The notes below the pieces were generated by a model. It was not told where the DNA came from, made no database searches, and saw nothing but the letters and a program-made list of their open reading frames with translations. DNA of 64,000 bases from positions 5,641,501-5,705,500 of the forward strand of contig NZ_CP116936.1 of assembly GCF_028475105.1 (NCBI RefSeq), in the 5' to 3' direction. Origin of the DNA: Micromonospora sp. LH3U1 (lineage in GTDB: Bacteria; Actinomycetota; Actinomycetes; Mycobacteriales; Micromonosporaceae). A program made the translations under genes and the position numbers. Every line of letters starts with the position of its first letter. Positions within the stretch are counted from its first letter, which is position 1. Below, one piece after another: positions 16,742 through 26,878 of the stretch.

Positions 16742-16804
16742 ACACACGTTGTGTGTGCTTCCTGTCGTGACCGCTAATTGCCCGACCCAGCGGAAATCCA
16801 AACC
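16742..16804 (-). promoter_or_regulatory. Stress-sigma-like promoter and leader dyad of GlsB copy A
   Basis: On the minus strand GGTTT (16800-16804) and GGGCAATT (16776-16783) are 16 bases apart, close to SigB-type actinobacterial promoters (GGTTT...GGGTAT). A dyad ACACAC-N3-GTGTGT (16742-16756) lies in the expected 5' leader. Both elements recur before copy B. This is inferred from conservation between the two copies and the stress annotation of the family. Confidence 0.5.
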
Positions 16805-16901
16805 GACTCCGCGCACCAAACGATCACGACTTGGCCAACAAGCACACGTACCACCGGCCGTCGCCGCTCACCACCGAACCCGGGTTGGCGGGGAGGAACG
16901 C

Positions 16902-16937
16902 CGATGGGCGCCCGGCCTGTCGGCCGGGCGCCCATCG
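16902..16937 (-). terminator. Terminator of the second GlsB/YeaQ gene
   Basis: A perfect 16-bp hairpin (CGATGGGCGCCCGGCC at 16902-16917, complement at 16922-16937, 4-base loop) lies 35 bases after the stop of the gene at 16972, the same spacing as in copy A though the stem sequences differ. Confidence 0.88.
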
Positions 16938-16971
16938 AGGTGTCGCGGTGGTACGGGGTTGGTGCTTGGTG

Positions 16972-17256
16972 TTACCGGGTCACGCGGCGGCGGCCACCCA
17001 CGCCAGCCACCAGCGCGACCGCGATCGCCGCCAGGACGACCTGAACCAGCAGCTCGCCCCAGTCGACGCCGTTCGTCTCGGTCGCGATGCCGATGGCCCG
17101 CGCCAGCACGGTGCCCAGCAGGGCCGCGCCGACACCGATCAGCATGTGCAGCCAGATCGGCATGTTCTGCCGGCCCGGAACAACCAGGCGGCCGAGCGCG
17201 CCGACGATCAGACCAACAACGATCGCAGTGATGATGCCCCACACGGTGAGCTCCAC
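16972..17256 (-). CDS. GlsB/YeaQ/YmgE family stress-response membrane protein, copy B
   Basis: A 94-residue membrane protein nearly identical to copy A (differences include HM for HL, WGELL for WAELL, and the C-terminal GGRRRVTR). The upstream region is also duplicated, including the AGGAGG-GTGGCC-GTG start context, so GTG at 17256 is chosen for the same spacing reason. The duplication unit is about 540 bases. Retention of separate promoter and terminator in each copy suggests that both are expressed. Cell location: cytoplasmic membrane; function unknown beyond the stress association of the family. Confidence 0.92.
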   Translation of the reverse strand: MELTVWGIITAIVVGLIVGALGRLVVPGRQNMPIWLHMLIGVGAALLGTVLARAIGIATETNGVDWGELLVQVVLAAIAVALVAGVGGRRRVTR

Positions 17257-17283
17257 GGCCACCCTCCTTCAAAGAATGTCTGA

Positions 17284-17345
17284 CACACGATGTGTGCGCT
17301 TCCTGTCGTGACCGCTAAGTGCCCGGCCGGCAGAAAACCCAAACC
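17284..17345 (-). promoter_or_regulatory. Stress-sigma-like promoter and leader dyad of GlsB copy B
   Basis: GGTTT (17341-17345) and GGGCACTT (17317-17324) are again separated by 16 bases, and the dyad CACAC-N3-GTGTG recurs at 17284-17296. Sequence between -10 and dyad (GTCACGACAGGAAG) is the same in both copies. Confidence 0.5.
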
Positions 17346-17624
17346 GACTCACCTCAAAAGACAACGCCCAGCATCAATGGCTGACGGGTGCGTCGGTTGG
17401 CGCGGGAGCACATCGACACAGGTGGGAGCCCATCTCGCCGGCCCATCCACCCCACGAGGGCACCAAAAAAATTTCCCGCCCCCCACGGTTGCGCCACCCA
17501 GCCAGCAACCACGACGGGTTCACAGACCGGACGGGGCCTGCCGGGACAGGCCGGCCGGGGCCAGCAGACCGAGACAAGGCAGGTCAGGACAATGCGGGCC
17601 GGGGCCCGCACCGCTGACACGCGC

Positions 17625-17702
17625 AAGATCCGCGCAACTTCAGGGAAACTGCTGCCTCAAGACGACTCAAGGCAGCACTTTCCCTGAAACTGCGCGGATC
17701 TT
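17625..17702. repeat. Long inverted repeat with GATC-containing arms (intergenic hairpin element 2)
   Basis: Arms of 32 bases at 17625-17656 and 17671-17702 pair with three mismatches around a 14-base loop. The outer ends read AAGATCCGCGCA and complement. It lies 32 bases downstream of the lepA stop and may terminate lepA. The surrounding gap 17346-17733 holds no gene I can support, only a small GC palindrome at 17594-17609 and low-complexity sequence. Confidence 0.8.
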
Positions 17703-17733
17703 GGCCACGCCCGGCGGGGCCGGGCGCCGGGAA

Positions 17734-19614
<1,881 letters not shown>

Positions 19615-19730
19615 AGCGGTCCGTTCTGGTCGGCTGACGTGAACAGGCCGGCGCGCCGCCGACCCCCTCTATGTTCCCACGCCGCCGGGGTGCGTCGGCT
19701 GCGCGGGCGACGGATCGGCCCGAGGACCCC

Positions 19731-20266
19731 TCACTCCATCGGCGGCTCGACGAAGAGCGCGGCCAGCCGGGGCAGCCGACGACGCGCCTCCTCCTCGTCG
19801 TCGAAGTCCCAGAAGTCGTTGAGGTCCGGCGTACGCACCGGGTCGCGGTCCGCCGGCAGTTCGGTCGCGGTGGCCTTGCGGTACGCGTCCCACGGCACCG
19901 ACAGCATCTGCTCGGCGGAGAACTCCTCACCGCTGAGCGAGGCCGCCCGCACCTGGGGCAATTCAGCCAGCGAGTCCGGTTCGGTGACCGCTCGTGCGAA
20001 CACCGCCCGGCCCTGGGTCATCAACCAGCCCCGGAAGTGTTCGAAGCCGTCCGCCGAGGCGCCACCGTTGATCAGATACGCCGCACCCCACAGATCCGCC
20101 TTGTGGGAGGCGGCCAGCACTCGCGTCTGATGCCGGGCGTACCCGACGATGTCCTCCGGGTCGCGCTCGGCGAGCAGCGCGACGGCCCGCGCGGCGACCG
20201 GGCCGGGCTCTCCCCGCCGCCGGCCCGAGCCTCGTCGATCAGCTGCCAGAAGTCCTCGGTCCTCAT
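19731..20266 (-). pseudogene. DUF4240 domain-containing protein, split by an apparent one-base deletion
   Basis: The gene starts MRTEDFWQLIDEARAGGG at 20266, then the sequence leaves frame and resumes as EPGPVAARAVALLAERDPEDIVGYARHQTRVL in another frame, continuing through KADLWGAAYLINGGASADGFEHFRGWLMTQGRAVF to PPME. This is a full DUF4240 protein (~178 residues; function unknown). Adding one G to the run at 20212-20215 (CCCC on the plus strand) restores the frame. The break lies just after the first 18-20 codons. It is divergent from the phosphotransferase gene, which carries a similar break 270 bases away. Confidence 0.82.
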
Positions 20267-20327
20267 GGCTTGGCAGTCTGGCAGTGTCGCCGTGCGTCGC
20301 GCACGTACCCCGGGGCAGCATGGTGGG

Positions 20328-21313
20328 GTGTCTCCTCCCACGCTGCCGCCGGTGCCGTACCACGCGAGCGCGCTGCGCCCGTCGTGGCCGGCGTTGCCGG
20401 CGGCGCTGCGGGCCGCGGTCGCCGAACGGCTCGGCGCGCCGGTGGTCACCGCCCGGGTCGCGGGGGCGGGCTTCACCCGGGGTTCGCCGCCGTGCTCGGC
20501 ACCGCCGACGGTGGTCGGGCCTTCGTCAAGGCGGCACCCGCCGCCGAGCAACCGCACCTGGTCGACTGGTACGCCCGAGAGGCCGCGATCCTCGATCGGC
20601 TGCCGGCCGACCTGCCGGCGCCCCGCCCCCGGTGGACCCTGTACGAGGCTGGCTGGTTCGTGCTCTGCACCGACGCCGTCGACGGCCACACCCCGCGCCT
20701 GCCCTGGGTGCCCGCCGAGTTGAACGCCACCCTTGCCGGGTACGCGGAGATCGCCGCCGCCCTGGCCGACCCGCCCGCCGAGCTGACCGCCCTCGGTCTG
20801 CCGCACCTGGCCGACCTGGCCCGGTCGGACATCCTCTGGTGGGAGGAGGTCGCCGCCGACCGCGAGCCGACCCCACCGCTGCCCGCTCCGGTACAGGGCC
20901 GGCTCCCCGAGTTGGTGGCGTTGGAGTCCCGCCTCCCCCGGTACGCCGCCGGGGCGACCAGCCTGATCCACGGTGACCTGCGGGTCGACAACGTGCTGAT
21001 CGACGCGGACGGCCGAGCCTGGTTCTGCGACTGGACCTGGGTCTGCTCCGGGCCGGCCTGGTTCGACCTGGCGGGCCTGCTGCTCACCGCGTACGCCAGC
21101 GGGCTGGACGCGGACCGGCTCTTCACCGCGCACCCGGCGACCGTGGGCGCACCCCCGGACGCGCTGGACGCGACCCTGGCGGCGCTGGCTGGCTACTACC
21201 TCACCGGTGCCGCGGCGGCACCGCCGACGGCCTCACCGCACCTGCCCGCCCACCAGCGGTGGAGCGGCGAGCAGGCACTCGACTGGCTGGCCCACCGCCA
21301 GGGCTGGCGCTGA
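20328..21313 (+). pseudogene. Aminoglycoside phosphotransferase-family kinase, split by an apparent one-base deletion
   Basis: The N-terminal 51 codons (SPPTLPPVPYHASALRPS... ARVAGAGFTRG) are in one frame and the rest (FAAVLGTADGGRAFVKAAP onward) in another. One extra G in the run 20479-20482 joins them into a ~328-residue kinase. The kinase signatures are intact downstream: a lysine in RAFVKAA, the Brenner-type catalytic motif HGDLRVDNVLI and the metal-binding DW in WFCDWTWV. APH-family enzymes phosphorylate antibiotics, sugars or choline-like molecules; the substrate is unknown. The GTG at 20328 was chosen as the first start giving the conserved N-terminus. Confidence 0.82.
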
Positions 21314-21376
21314 ACGGCCGAGGGCGTAATCTGGTCCCTGACGGGCCGGGTCCGTCCGCGCGGAGACCGAGCCGTT

Positions 21377-21405
21377 TTGGCTCGTCCCGGGCGACCTGGT
21401 AACCT
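21377..21405 (+). promoter_or_regulatory. Housekeeping-type promoter of rpsT
   Basis: TTGGCT (21377-21382) and TAACCT (21400-21405) are 17 bases apart, a good match to actinobacterial SigA/HrdB promoters, 82 bases before the rpsT start. A small dyad ATGACG-N6-CGTCAT follows at about 21425-21442 in the leader. Confidence 0.65.
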
Positions 21406-21486
21406 GGCTCTTCGCGCAGCGATGACGCATGTTCGTCATGCCGCGCATAAGCTGACCAACCCGAGCTATCAAGACGAGGCTGTCGC

Positions 21487-21753
21487 GTGGCGAACATCAA
21501 GTCCCAGATCAAGCGCAACCGGCAGAACGAGAAGGCCCGGCTGCGCAACAAGTCGGTCAAGTCGTCGCTGAAGACCGCCGTCCGGAAGTTCAACGAGGCT
21601 GCTGAGGCCGGTGACGTCGAGAAGGCCACCGCGCTCATGCAGGACGCCTCGCGCAAGCTGGACAAGGCCGTCAGCAAGGGCGTGATCCACTCCAACCAGG
21701 CCGCGAACCGCAAGTCCGCGATCGCGAAGCGCGTGGTGTCGCTCTCAGTCTGA
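21487..21753 (+). CDS. rpsT: 30S ribosomal protein S20
   Basis: An 88-residue basic protein beginning ANIKSQIKRNRQNEKARLRNKSVKS after a GTG start, and containing the family's LDKAVSKGVIHSNQAANRKSAIAK segment. It binds 16S rRNA early in 30S assembly. It is the only housekeeping gene on the plus strand in its neighbourhood, between holA and the phosphotransferase, a typical actinobacterial position. It is followed at once by two hairpins, the first of which includes its stop codon. Confidence 0.97.
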   Translation: MANIKSQIKRNRQNEKARLRNKSVKSSLKTAVRKFNEAAEAGDVEKATALMQDASRKLDKAVSKGVIHSNQAANRKSAIAKRVVSLSV

Positions 21754-21805
21754 CGACTACATCGTCAGACTGATTCGGAAAGCCCCGGACCTCGGTCCGG
21801 GGCTT
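21745..21805 (+). terminator. Tandem hairpins at the end of rpsT
   Basis: The first dyad has perfect 12-bp arms (TCAGTCTGACGA at 21745-21756, complement at 21762-21773) and contains the rpsT stop codon. The second (AAGCCCCGGAC at 21780-21790, complement at 21795-21805, CTCG loop) is a standard GC-rich terminator. Confidence 0.88.
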
Positions 21806-21881
21806 CCGTGTGCCCGCAGGCTGACGGCAGCTGCGCAGGGATGTCCGCCAACCTCGGCGCTCAGCCGGATGGGTCGGGCGC

Positions 21882-22304
21882 TCAGTCTGATGGCTCGGCG
21901 CGGCGGGCGTGTGGCACCGGATCGGCGGTGATCACCACGCCGGTGACGCTGTGCGAGATCCACTCCACCTGGGCGCGGCCGACCGCCGGTTCCATCTGCC
22001 GGCGAAAACGGTCCCGTTCCTGCTCGGGTACGAGTGCGGCGGAACGGACCACGATCGCGGCCACCATGTCGTTGAGCTTGACCATCGCCGCCACCACGGC
22101 GGGCAGCACCAGCACCGCCCACCAGGTGACCAGCTCGGCGAGGGCGAGCAGCACCGCCAGGGCGATGGTGCCCTCGAAGAAGAGGAAGCACAGCACGCCG
22201 CCGGGGTTGACGAACCGCAGGCCCAGGAGTCGGGCGTAGAGCGGTCGGAAACGCTCCTCGTCGACGGGGATGGTGGCCCACACTGGGCGGTTCGCTCCCG
22301 TCAC
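21882..22304 (-). CDS. Small conserved membrane protein downstream of holA
   Basis: A 140-residue protein beginning with GTG at 22304, overlapping the holA stop (GTGA). It has a short soluble N-terminus (PVDEERFRPLYARLLGLRFVNPGG), two adjacent hydrophobic stretches (VLCFLFFEGTIALAVLLALAELV and WWAVLVLPAVVAAMV, each in parts) and a hydrophilic C-terminus (PEQERDRFRRQMEPAVGRAQVEW). I do not recognise a named family. Translational coupling to holA supports that it is a real gene. A start further upstream would lie inside holA. Confidence 0.75.
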   Translation of the reverse strand: MTGANRPVWATIPVDEERFRPLYARLLGLRFVNPGGVLCFLFFEGTIALAVLLALAELVTWWAVLVLPAVVAAMVKLNDMVAAIVVRSAALVPEQERDRFRRQMEPAVGRAQVEWISHSVTGVVITADPVPHARRAEPSD

Positions 22305-23281
22305 CTGGCGCTGCCCTGCCGGGCCGCCGCGACCGAGAAGACCGCGCGCTCCAGGGCGTACGCCCGGTCGTCGGAGCCGCCCTTGACGGCCGCGTTGCAC
22401 TCGGCGGCGACCTGCATGGCTCGGACCAGGCCCTCCGGCGTCCAGCCGCGCCCCTGTCGCTGCGCTCGTTCGATCTTCCAGGCGGGCATGCCGAGGCTGC
22501 TGGCCAGCTGGTACGGGTTACCCCGCCCGGCCGACGCCACCCGGGCCACCGTGCGCACTCCGTCGGCCAGGGCGTCGGCGATGGGCACCGGGTCGACCCC
22601 GACGTGCAGGGCCCAGCGCAGCGCCTCCAGCGCCGCCGGCACGTCGCCGACCATGGTGGCGTCCGCCACCGTGAAGCCGGTCACCTCGACCCGGCCCCGG
22701 TAGTAACGGCTCACCGTGTCGGCGCTGATCCGCCCGTCGGTGTCGGCGATCAGTTGGGAACAGGCGGCGGCCAGCTCGCGCAGGTCGTTACCGACTGCGG
22801 CGATCAGCGCCTCGGCGGAGTCGTCGGTGCACTTGCCGCCGGCTCGGCGGATCTCGTCACGAACGAAGGCCACCCGGTCGCGGTGCCCTTTGAGCTTGGC
22901 CGCCGGGACCACAGTCGCGCCGGCCGCCCGCAGACCGTCGGCGAACGCCTTGCCCTTGGCTCCGCCCAGGTGCAACACCAGCAACTGGACCTCAGGGTCG
23001 GGGTTCTTGGCGTACGCCACCAGCGCGGCGACCAGATCTTTGCGGGCGTCCTGACCGGAGCGCAGGATCAGCAGGCGACGCCCGCCGAACAGTGAGGGGC
23101 TGAGCATCTCGGCGATCTCGCCGACGGTGAGCGCACTCGCCTGGTACTCGCGGACGTCCACCTCGGGGTCGACGCTGCGGACCTTCGCGACAGCTTCGGT
23201 GACCGCGCGCGTGGCGAGCAGCTCCTCGTCACCGAGGACGAGCAGAATGGGGGCGAGGCTGGCGGGGGTCACGCCGCCCAT
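22301..23281 (-). CDS. holA: DNA polymerase III subunit delta
   Basis: A 326-residue clamp-loader subunit that opens the beta sliding clamp. It begins MGGVTPASLAPILLVLGDEELLATRAV, with the delta-subunit pattern continuing as SLFGGRRLLILRSGQDARKDL, the collar region (VGNDLRELAAACSQLI, RYYRGRVEVTGFTVADA) and the C-terminal helices. The ATG at 23281 (MGGVTP) gives the expected length; a further start at 23344 would add ~21 unrelated residues. It overlaps the small membrane protein gene and follows comEC in the conserved comEA-comEC-holA order. Confidence 0.95.
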   Translation of the reverse strand: MGGVTPASLAPILLVLGDEELLATRAVTEAVAKVRSVDPEVDVREYQASALTVGEIAEMLSPSLFGGRRLLILRSGQDARKDLVAALVAYAKNPDPEVQLLVLHLGGAKGKAFADGLRAAGATVVPAAKLKGHRDRVAFVRDEIRRAGGKCTDDSAEALIAAVGNDLRELAAACSQLIADTDGRISADTVSRYYRGRVEVTGFTVADATMVGDVPAALEALRWALHVGVDPVPIADALADGVRTVARVASAGRGNPYQLASSLGMPAWKIERAQRQGRGWTPEGLVRAMQVAAECNAAVKGGSDDRAYALERAVFSVAAARQGSAR

Positions 23282-23537
23282 ATTCGCACGGCCCACGGCG
23301 GGATCGTGCCTGCTCATTCGCTGCTTGGTCGGCGCAGCCCGCACTCAGTGCAAATCCAGACATTAATCTCAATTCACCATTTAATTCGTGAGTCGCCCAA
23401 TTAATAGGGCCCATGTGAGGCTGGCTCGACGTCCGACCGACCGGTTCACGAAGACCCCTCGCTTGATCCGCACGAGATCAGCGAAATCGCGGCATCAGAC
23501 CGTCGCTGATACCCCGAGGTCAACGATCCCGAGTCGA

Positions 23538-25934
23538 TCAGGATTGTCGGCCCGGTGGGATCCCTCGGCGGACCACGGCCAGGCCGCCGCCGGCCCGGAT
23601 CGCCGCCAGGTCACCATCGGTGTCGGTGCGCAGCACCCGCGTTCCTCCCCTGCTCAGCCGAGCGAGCAACCCCGGATTTGGGTGCCCGTAGGTGTTACCG
23701 GTGCCCACCGGCACCAGCGCGACGGCCGGCCTCACCGCGTCGAGGAAGCCCGGGTCCTGATACGCCGAACCGTGGTGGGCGACCTTCAACACGTCCGCCC
23801 GTAGCTGCCCGGGTGCCGCCCGCGCCAGCATCGCGTGCTGCTCCTCGGTCTCCGCGTCCCCCGACAGCAGGATCCGTACACCGGCCACCGTGGCGAGCAG
23901 CACCAGCGAGTTGTTGTTCGGGTCGGACCTGGTCCCGGCCAGCGGGTACGGCGGGCCGAGCACCAGCAGGTCGACCCCGCCCACTGGATGGCGAGCGCCG
24001 GCCACGGTGGTCAACAGCGCGGCCCGTCCACCGGCCGCCGCTGCCCGGACCAACTCCCGGCCGCTCTCCAGATCGGTCGATGGCGGCGTCAGCACCGCGC
24101 CCACCCGCCGCCCCCGGAACACCCCGGCGACCCCGCCCACGTGGTCCGCGTGGAAATGGCTGACCACCAGCAGCGGCACCTCCCGGACGCCGAGCCGACG
24201 TAGGCACCCGTCCACCGCCCCCGGCTCGGGCCCGGCGTCCACGACCACCGCCCGGCCCGGGGCGACCGGCAGCACCAGGGCGTCGCCCTGGCCCACCGCG
24301 CAGGCCACCACCACCCAACCGGAGGGTGGCCAGCCGGAAGCAATCAGCCGGACCGGGAGGGAGCCCAGCAGCGCGCCGACACCCACCACCGCCACCAGCC
24401 GGCGTACGAGTGGTCGTCGCACCGCGATCAGCAGCGCCACGGTCAGCCCGGCAAGCAGCAGTGCCCCCAACACCCCGCCCGGCCAGGGCAGATTGCCGGC
24501 CGGCAGTCGAGCGCCCTGCTGGGCGATGACCACCAGCCACCAGGCCGGCCAGCTCGCCAGCCACGCGGCGAACTCGGCACCGGCCGGCCAGATCGGGGAC
24601 ACCATGGCCGCTGCCACGCCCAGCACGGTCGCCGGTGCGATGGCCGGCACCGCCAGCAGGTTGGCCGGCACAGCCACCAGACTGACCGTGCCGGAGATGC
24701 CCGCGCCGACCGGCCCGCAGGCCAGTTGCGCCGCCGCCGGCACGGCCAACGCCTCGGCCAGCCCAGCCGGTACGCCCCTCCGCCGCAGCCCGTCCCGCCA
24801 GCGGGGTGCGAGCAGCAACAGACCGCCGGTGGCCATGACGGAGAGCGCGAAGCCGGGATCGCCGGCCAGCTCCGGATCGGCCAGCACCAGCACGGTGACG
24901 GCGGCAGCCAACGCGGGCAGCGCGGCCCGGGGGCGGCCGGCAGCCAGCGCGGCGAGCCCGATCGCCCCCATCGTGGCGGCCCGTACGACACTCGGGGACG
25001 GACGGACCAGAATGACGAAGCCGACCAGCGCCAACCCGCAGAGTCCGGCGGCGAGCCACGGGCCAGCGCGCCCCCACCGGGCCAACAGCAGCACCGCGCC
25101 TACCACAATTGCGACGTTCGATCCGGAAACAGCATTGAGGTGTGTCATTCCGGTAGCCCGGAAGTCTTCCTCGACTTCGGGTGGCAGCCGACTGGTGTCG
25201 CCCACCACCAGCCCGGGGAGCAGACCACCCGGCTTGTCGGGAAGCGGCCCGCAGGCCCGTTGCAGCCCGACACGCAGCGTCCCGGCGGCGCGCTGCGCCC
25301 AGGAGGGCACACCGTGCCGCACGGGTGGGCCGGTGGTGCTGAGCACCGCCGCGGTGAGATCACCTCCGCGCGGTACGCCGAGTCGGCCGTCGGCGGTGAC
25401 GCGCTGCCCCGGCAACAGTCCACGCCAAGCCGGATCGGTGGCCAGGGTCAGCAGCCGCACCGGTGCCCGGACCCGCCGGCCGTCCGGGCCGGTGAGCCGG
25501 ACCAACTCGGTCGACACCAGCAGCATGCCCGGTCGCCCGGCGGAACGGATCGGGCGCGGATCGTCCCGAACGATCAGGTCGGCGGTGACCGGCGCGCGTT
25601 GCTCGGCCAGGGCACGGATCGGCGGTGCGTCCCGGACGGCGAGCCGGGCGGCGGTGGCCGCGCCGCCGCAGACCACGCCGAGGCCGACCGCGACGGCGAT
25701 CCAGCCGTAACGGCGGGCAGCGGCCCGAGGACGGCCGAGGTGGCCCAGCAGGTGCAGGGCACTGCATGCCGTCAGGAAGGCCGCCGCCCCGGCCACCAGC
25801 AGGAGCGGGCGGCTGCCGAGGTGCAGGCCGGCGAGCGCCGTGAGCCAGACGGCCACGGCCAGCCCGGAGAGCCGCAGATCCGGCGGTGCAGGCTCCGCTC
25901 GGGTGGCCTGCGGGGGTACAGCGGACCCGCTCAC
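23538..25934 (-). CDS. ComEC/Rec2 family competence channel protein
   Basis: A 798-residue multi-spanning membrane protein of the DNA-uptake channel family. It has an N-terminal set of helices, an extracytoplasmic OB-like region (about 130-230), the competence core (FRATGMTHLNAVSGSNVAIVVG and many helices) and a C-terminal metallo-beta-lactamase domain with VSHFHADHVGG near residue 590 and KVAHHGS further on. The family would move single-stranded DNA into the cytoplasm, possibly trimming one strand. The GTG start at 25934 overlaps the comEA stop. Late competence genes of this type are common in actinobacteria without shown natural competence. Confidence 0.93.
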   Translation of the reverse strand: MSGSAVPPQATRAEPAPPDLRLSGLAVAVWLTALAGLHLGSRPLLLVAGAAAFLTACSALHLLGHLGRPRAAARRYGWIAVAVGLGVVCGGAATAARLAVRDAPPIRALAEQRAPVTADLIVRDDPRPIRSAGRPGMLLVSTELVRLTGPDGRRVRAPVRLLTLATDPAWRGLLPGQRVTADGRLGVPRGGDLTAAVLSTTGPPVRHGVPSWAQRAAGTLRVGLQRACGPLPDKPGGLLPGLVVGDTSRLPPEVEEDFRATGMTHLNAVSGSNVAIVVGAVLLLARWGRAGPWLAAGLCGLALVGFVILVRPSPSVVRAATMGAIGLAALAAGRPRAALPALAAAVTVLVLADPELAGDPGFALSVMATGGLLLLAPRWRDGLRRRGVPAGLAEALAVPAAAQLACGPVGAGISGTVSLVAVPANLLAVPAIAPATVLGVAAAMVSPIWPAGAEFAAWLASWPAWWLVVIAQQGARLPAGNLPWPGGVLGALLLAGLTVALLIAVRRPLVRRLVAVVGVGALLGSLPVRLIASGWPPSGWVVVACAVGQGDALVLPVAPGRAVVVDAGPEPGAVDGCLRRLGVREVPLLVVSHFHADHVGGVAGVFRGRRVGAVLTPPSTDLESGRELVRAAAAGGRAALLTTVAGARHPVGGVDLLVLGPPYPLAGTRSDPNNNSLVLLATVAGVRILLSGDAETEEQHAMLARAAPGQLRADVLKVAHHGSAYQDPGFLDAVRPAVALVPVGTGNTYGHPNPGLLARLSRGGTRVLRTDTDGDLAAIRAGGGLAVVRRGIPPGRQS

Positions 25935-26755
25935 ACCGTCACCAGGTCTTTGAGTTGCTCGTAGCGTGCGTCGCCGATCCCGTCGACCTGGCGCAGGTCG
26001 CCAACGGACTTGAACCCGCCGTGCTGATCCCGGTGGGTGAGGATCCGTTGGGCGAGCACCGGCCCGACCCCGGGCAGCGTGTCGAGCTGCGCGAGCGTGG
26101 CGGTGTTGAGATTCAGCGGCCCGGCGGCGGGTGCCACCCCACCCGCCGCCGGCCCGGCCGCACCGCCCGGCACCGGCGGCGGCGTCACCCCGACCACGAT
26201 CAGCTCGCCGTCAGTGACCTTGCGGGCGGGATTGAGCAGTGCCACGTCGACCCCGGGCAGCGCGCCCCCGGCCGCCTGCACCGCGTCGGCGAGGCGGGCC
26301 CCGGCCGGCAACCGCACCAGCCCGGGCCGGCGCACCTTGCCCGCGACCGCCACCACCAGCTCTCCCCCGCCGGGCGAGCTGGAGTCGCCCGGCGAGGCGG
26401 CCGGCGTTGCCGCGCTGGCCAGCGGGGCGACCGGCTCCGCGTGCGGCCTGGACCGCCAGGCCCAACCAGCGGCGACCACCACGACCACCACGGCGACGAC
26501 CGCCAGCGCCCGTACGCCGCGCCGACCGGGGTCGAACGCCCCAGGCCCGGGCAGCCGTGAGGCCGCGATGCCTTCCGCTGCAACGGGTACGCCCGCGCCC
26601 GGCTCGGTGAGCGGCACACCAACCCGGGGCGGTAGCGCGTCAACCAGCGGCACGTCCACGAGCGGCGCCCCTGCCGTAGGTGGCGGCACACCCACCGGTG
26701 GGTCCGTCAGACGGCGCAGGCGCTGGCGTACCTCTGTCTCCTCGTCGTGCGACAC
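25931..26755 (-). CDS. ComEA family DNA-binding protein (SLBB plus helix-hairpin-helix)
   Basis: A 274-residue membrane-anchored DNA receptor. Residues 1-80 are a Pro-rich cytoplasmic region, then a hydrophobic segment (ALAVVAVVVVVVAAGWAW), an SLBB-like domain (VVAVAGKVRRPGLVRLPAGARLADAV) and a C-terminal helix-hairpin-helix pair (LNLNTATLAQLDTLPGVGPVLAQRI, FKSVGDLRQVDGIGDARYEQLK). It binds double-stranded DNA without sequence preference in competent bacteria. It starts with GTG at 26755 and is coupled to comEC. The cytoplasmic N-terminal extension is longer than in Bacillus ComEA. Confidence 0.92.
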   Translation of the reverse strand: MSHDEETEVRQRLRRLTDPPVGVPPPTAGAPLVDVPLVDALPPRVGVPLTEPGAGVPVAAEGIAASRLPGPGAFDPGRRGVRALAVVAVVVVVVAAGWAWRSRPHAEPVAPLASAATPAASPGDSSSPGGGELVVAVAGKVRRPGLVRLPAGARLADAVQAAGGALPGVDVALLNPARKVTDGELIVVGVTPPPVPGGAAGPAAGGVAPAAGPLNLNTATLAQLDTLPGVGPVLAQRILTHRDQHGGFKSVGDLRQVDGIGDARYEQLKDLVTV

Positions 26756-26878
26756 AGGGCGACGCTATGGCGACGGTCGGGACGGTGGGGTGTGGCGGCG
26801 CTGCCCTGTGGACAACCCTCACCACTGTGGACAACGCCCTGATCAAGCCTCGATCTGCTATAGAAAACGGCCCGTGGT

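Noticed and set aside
17346..17624. Possible small genes in the gap before lepA's downstream hairpin
   Set aside because: Open frames there have Pro/Arg-rich shadow-like composition, no ribosome binding site and no family resemblance.
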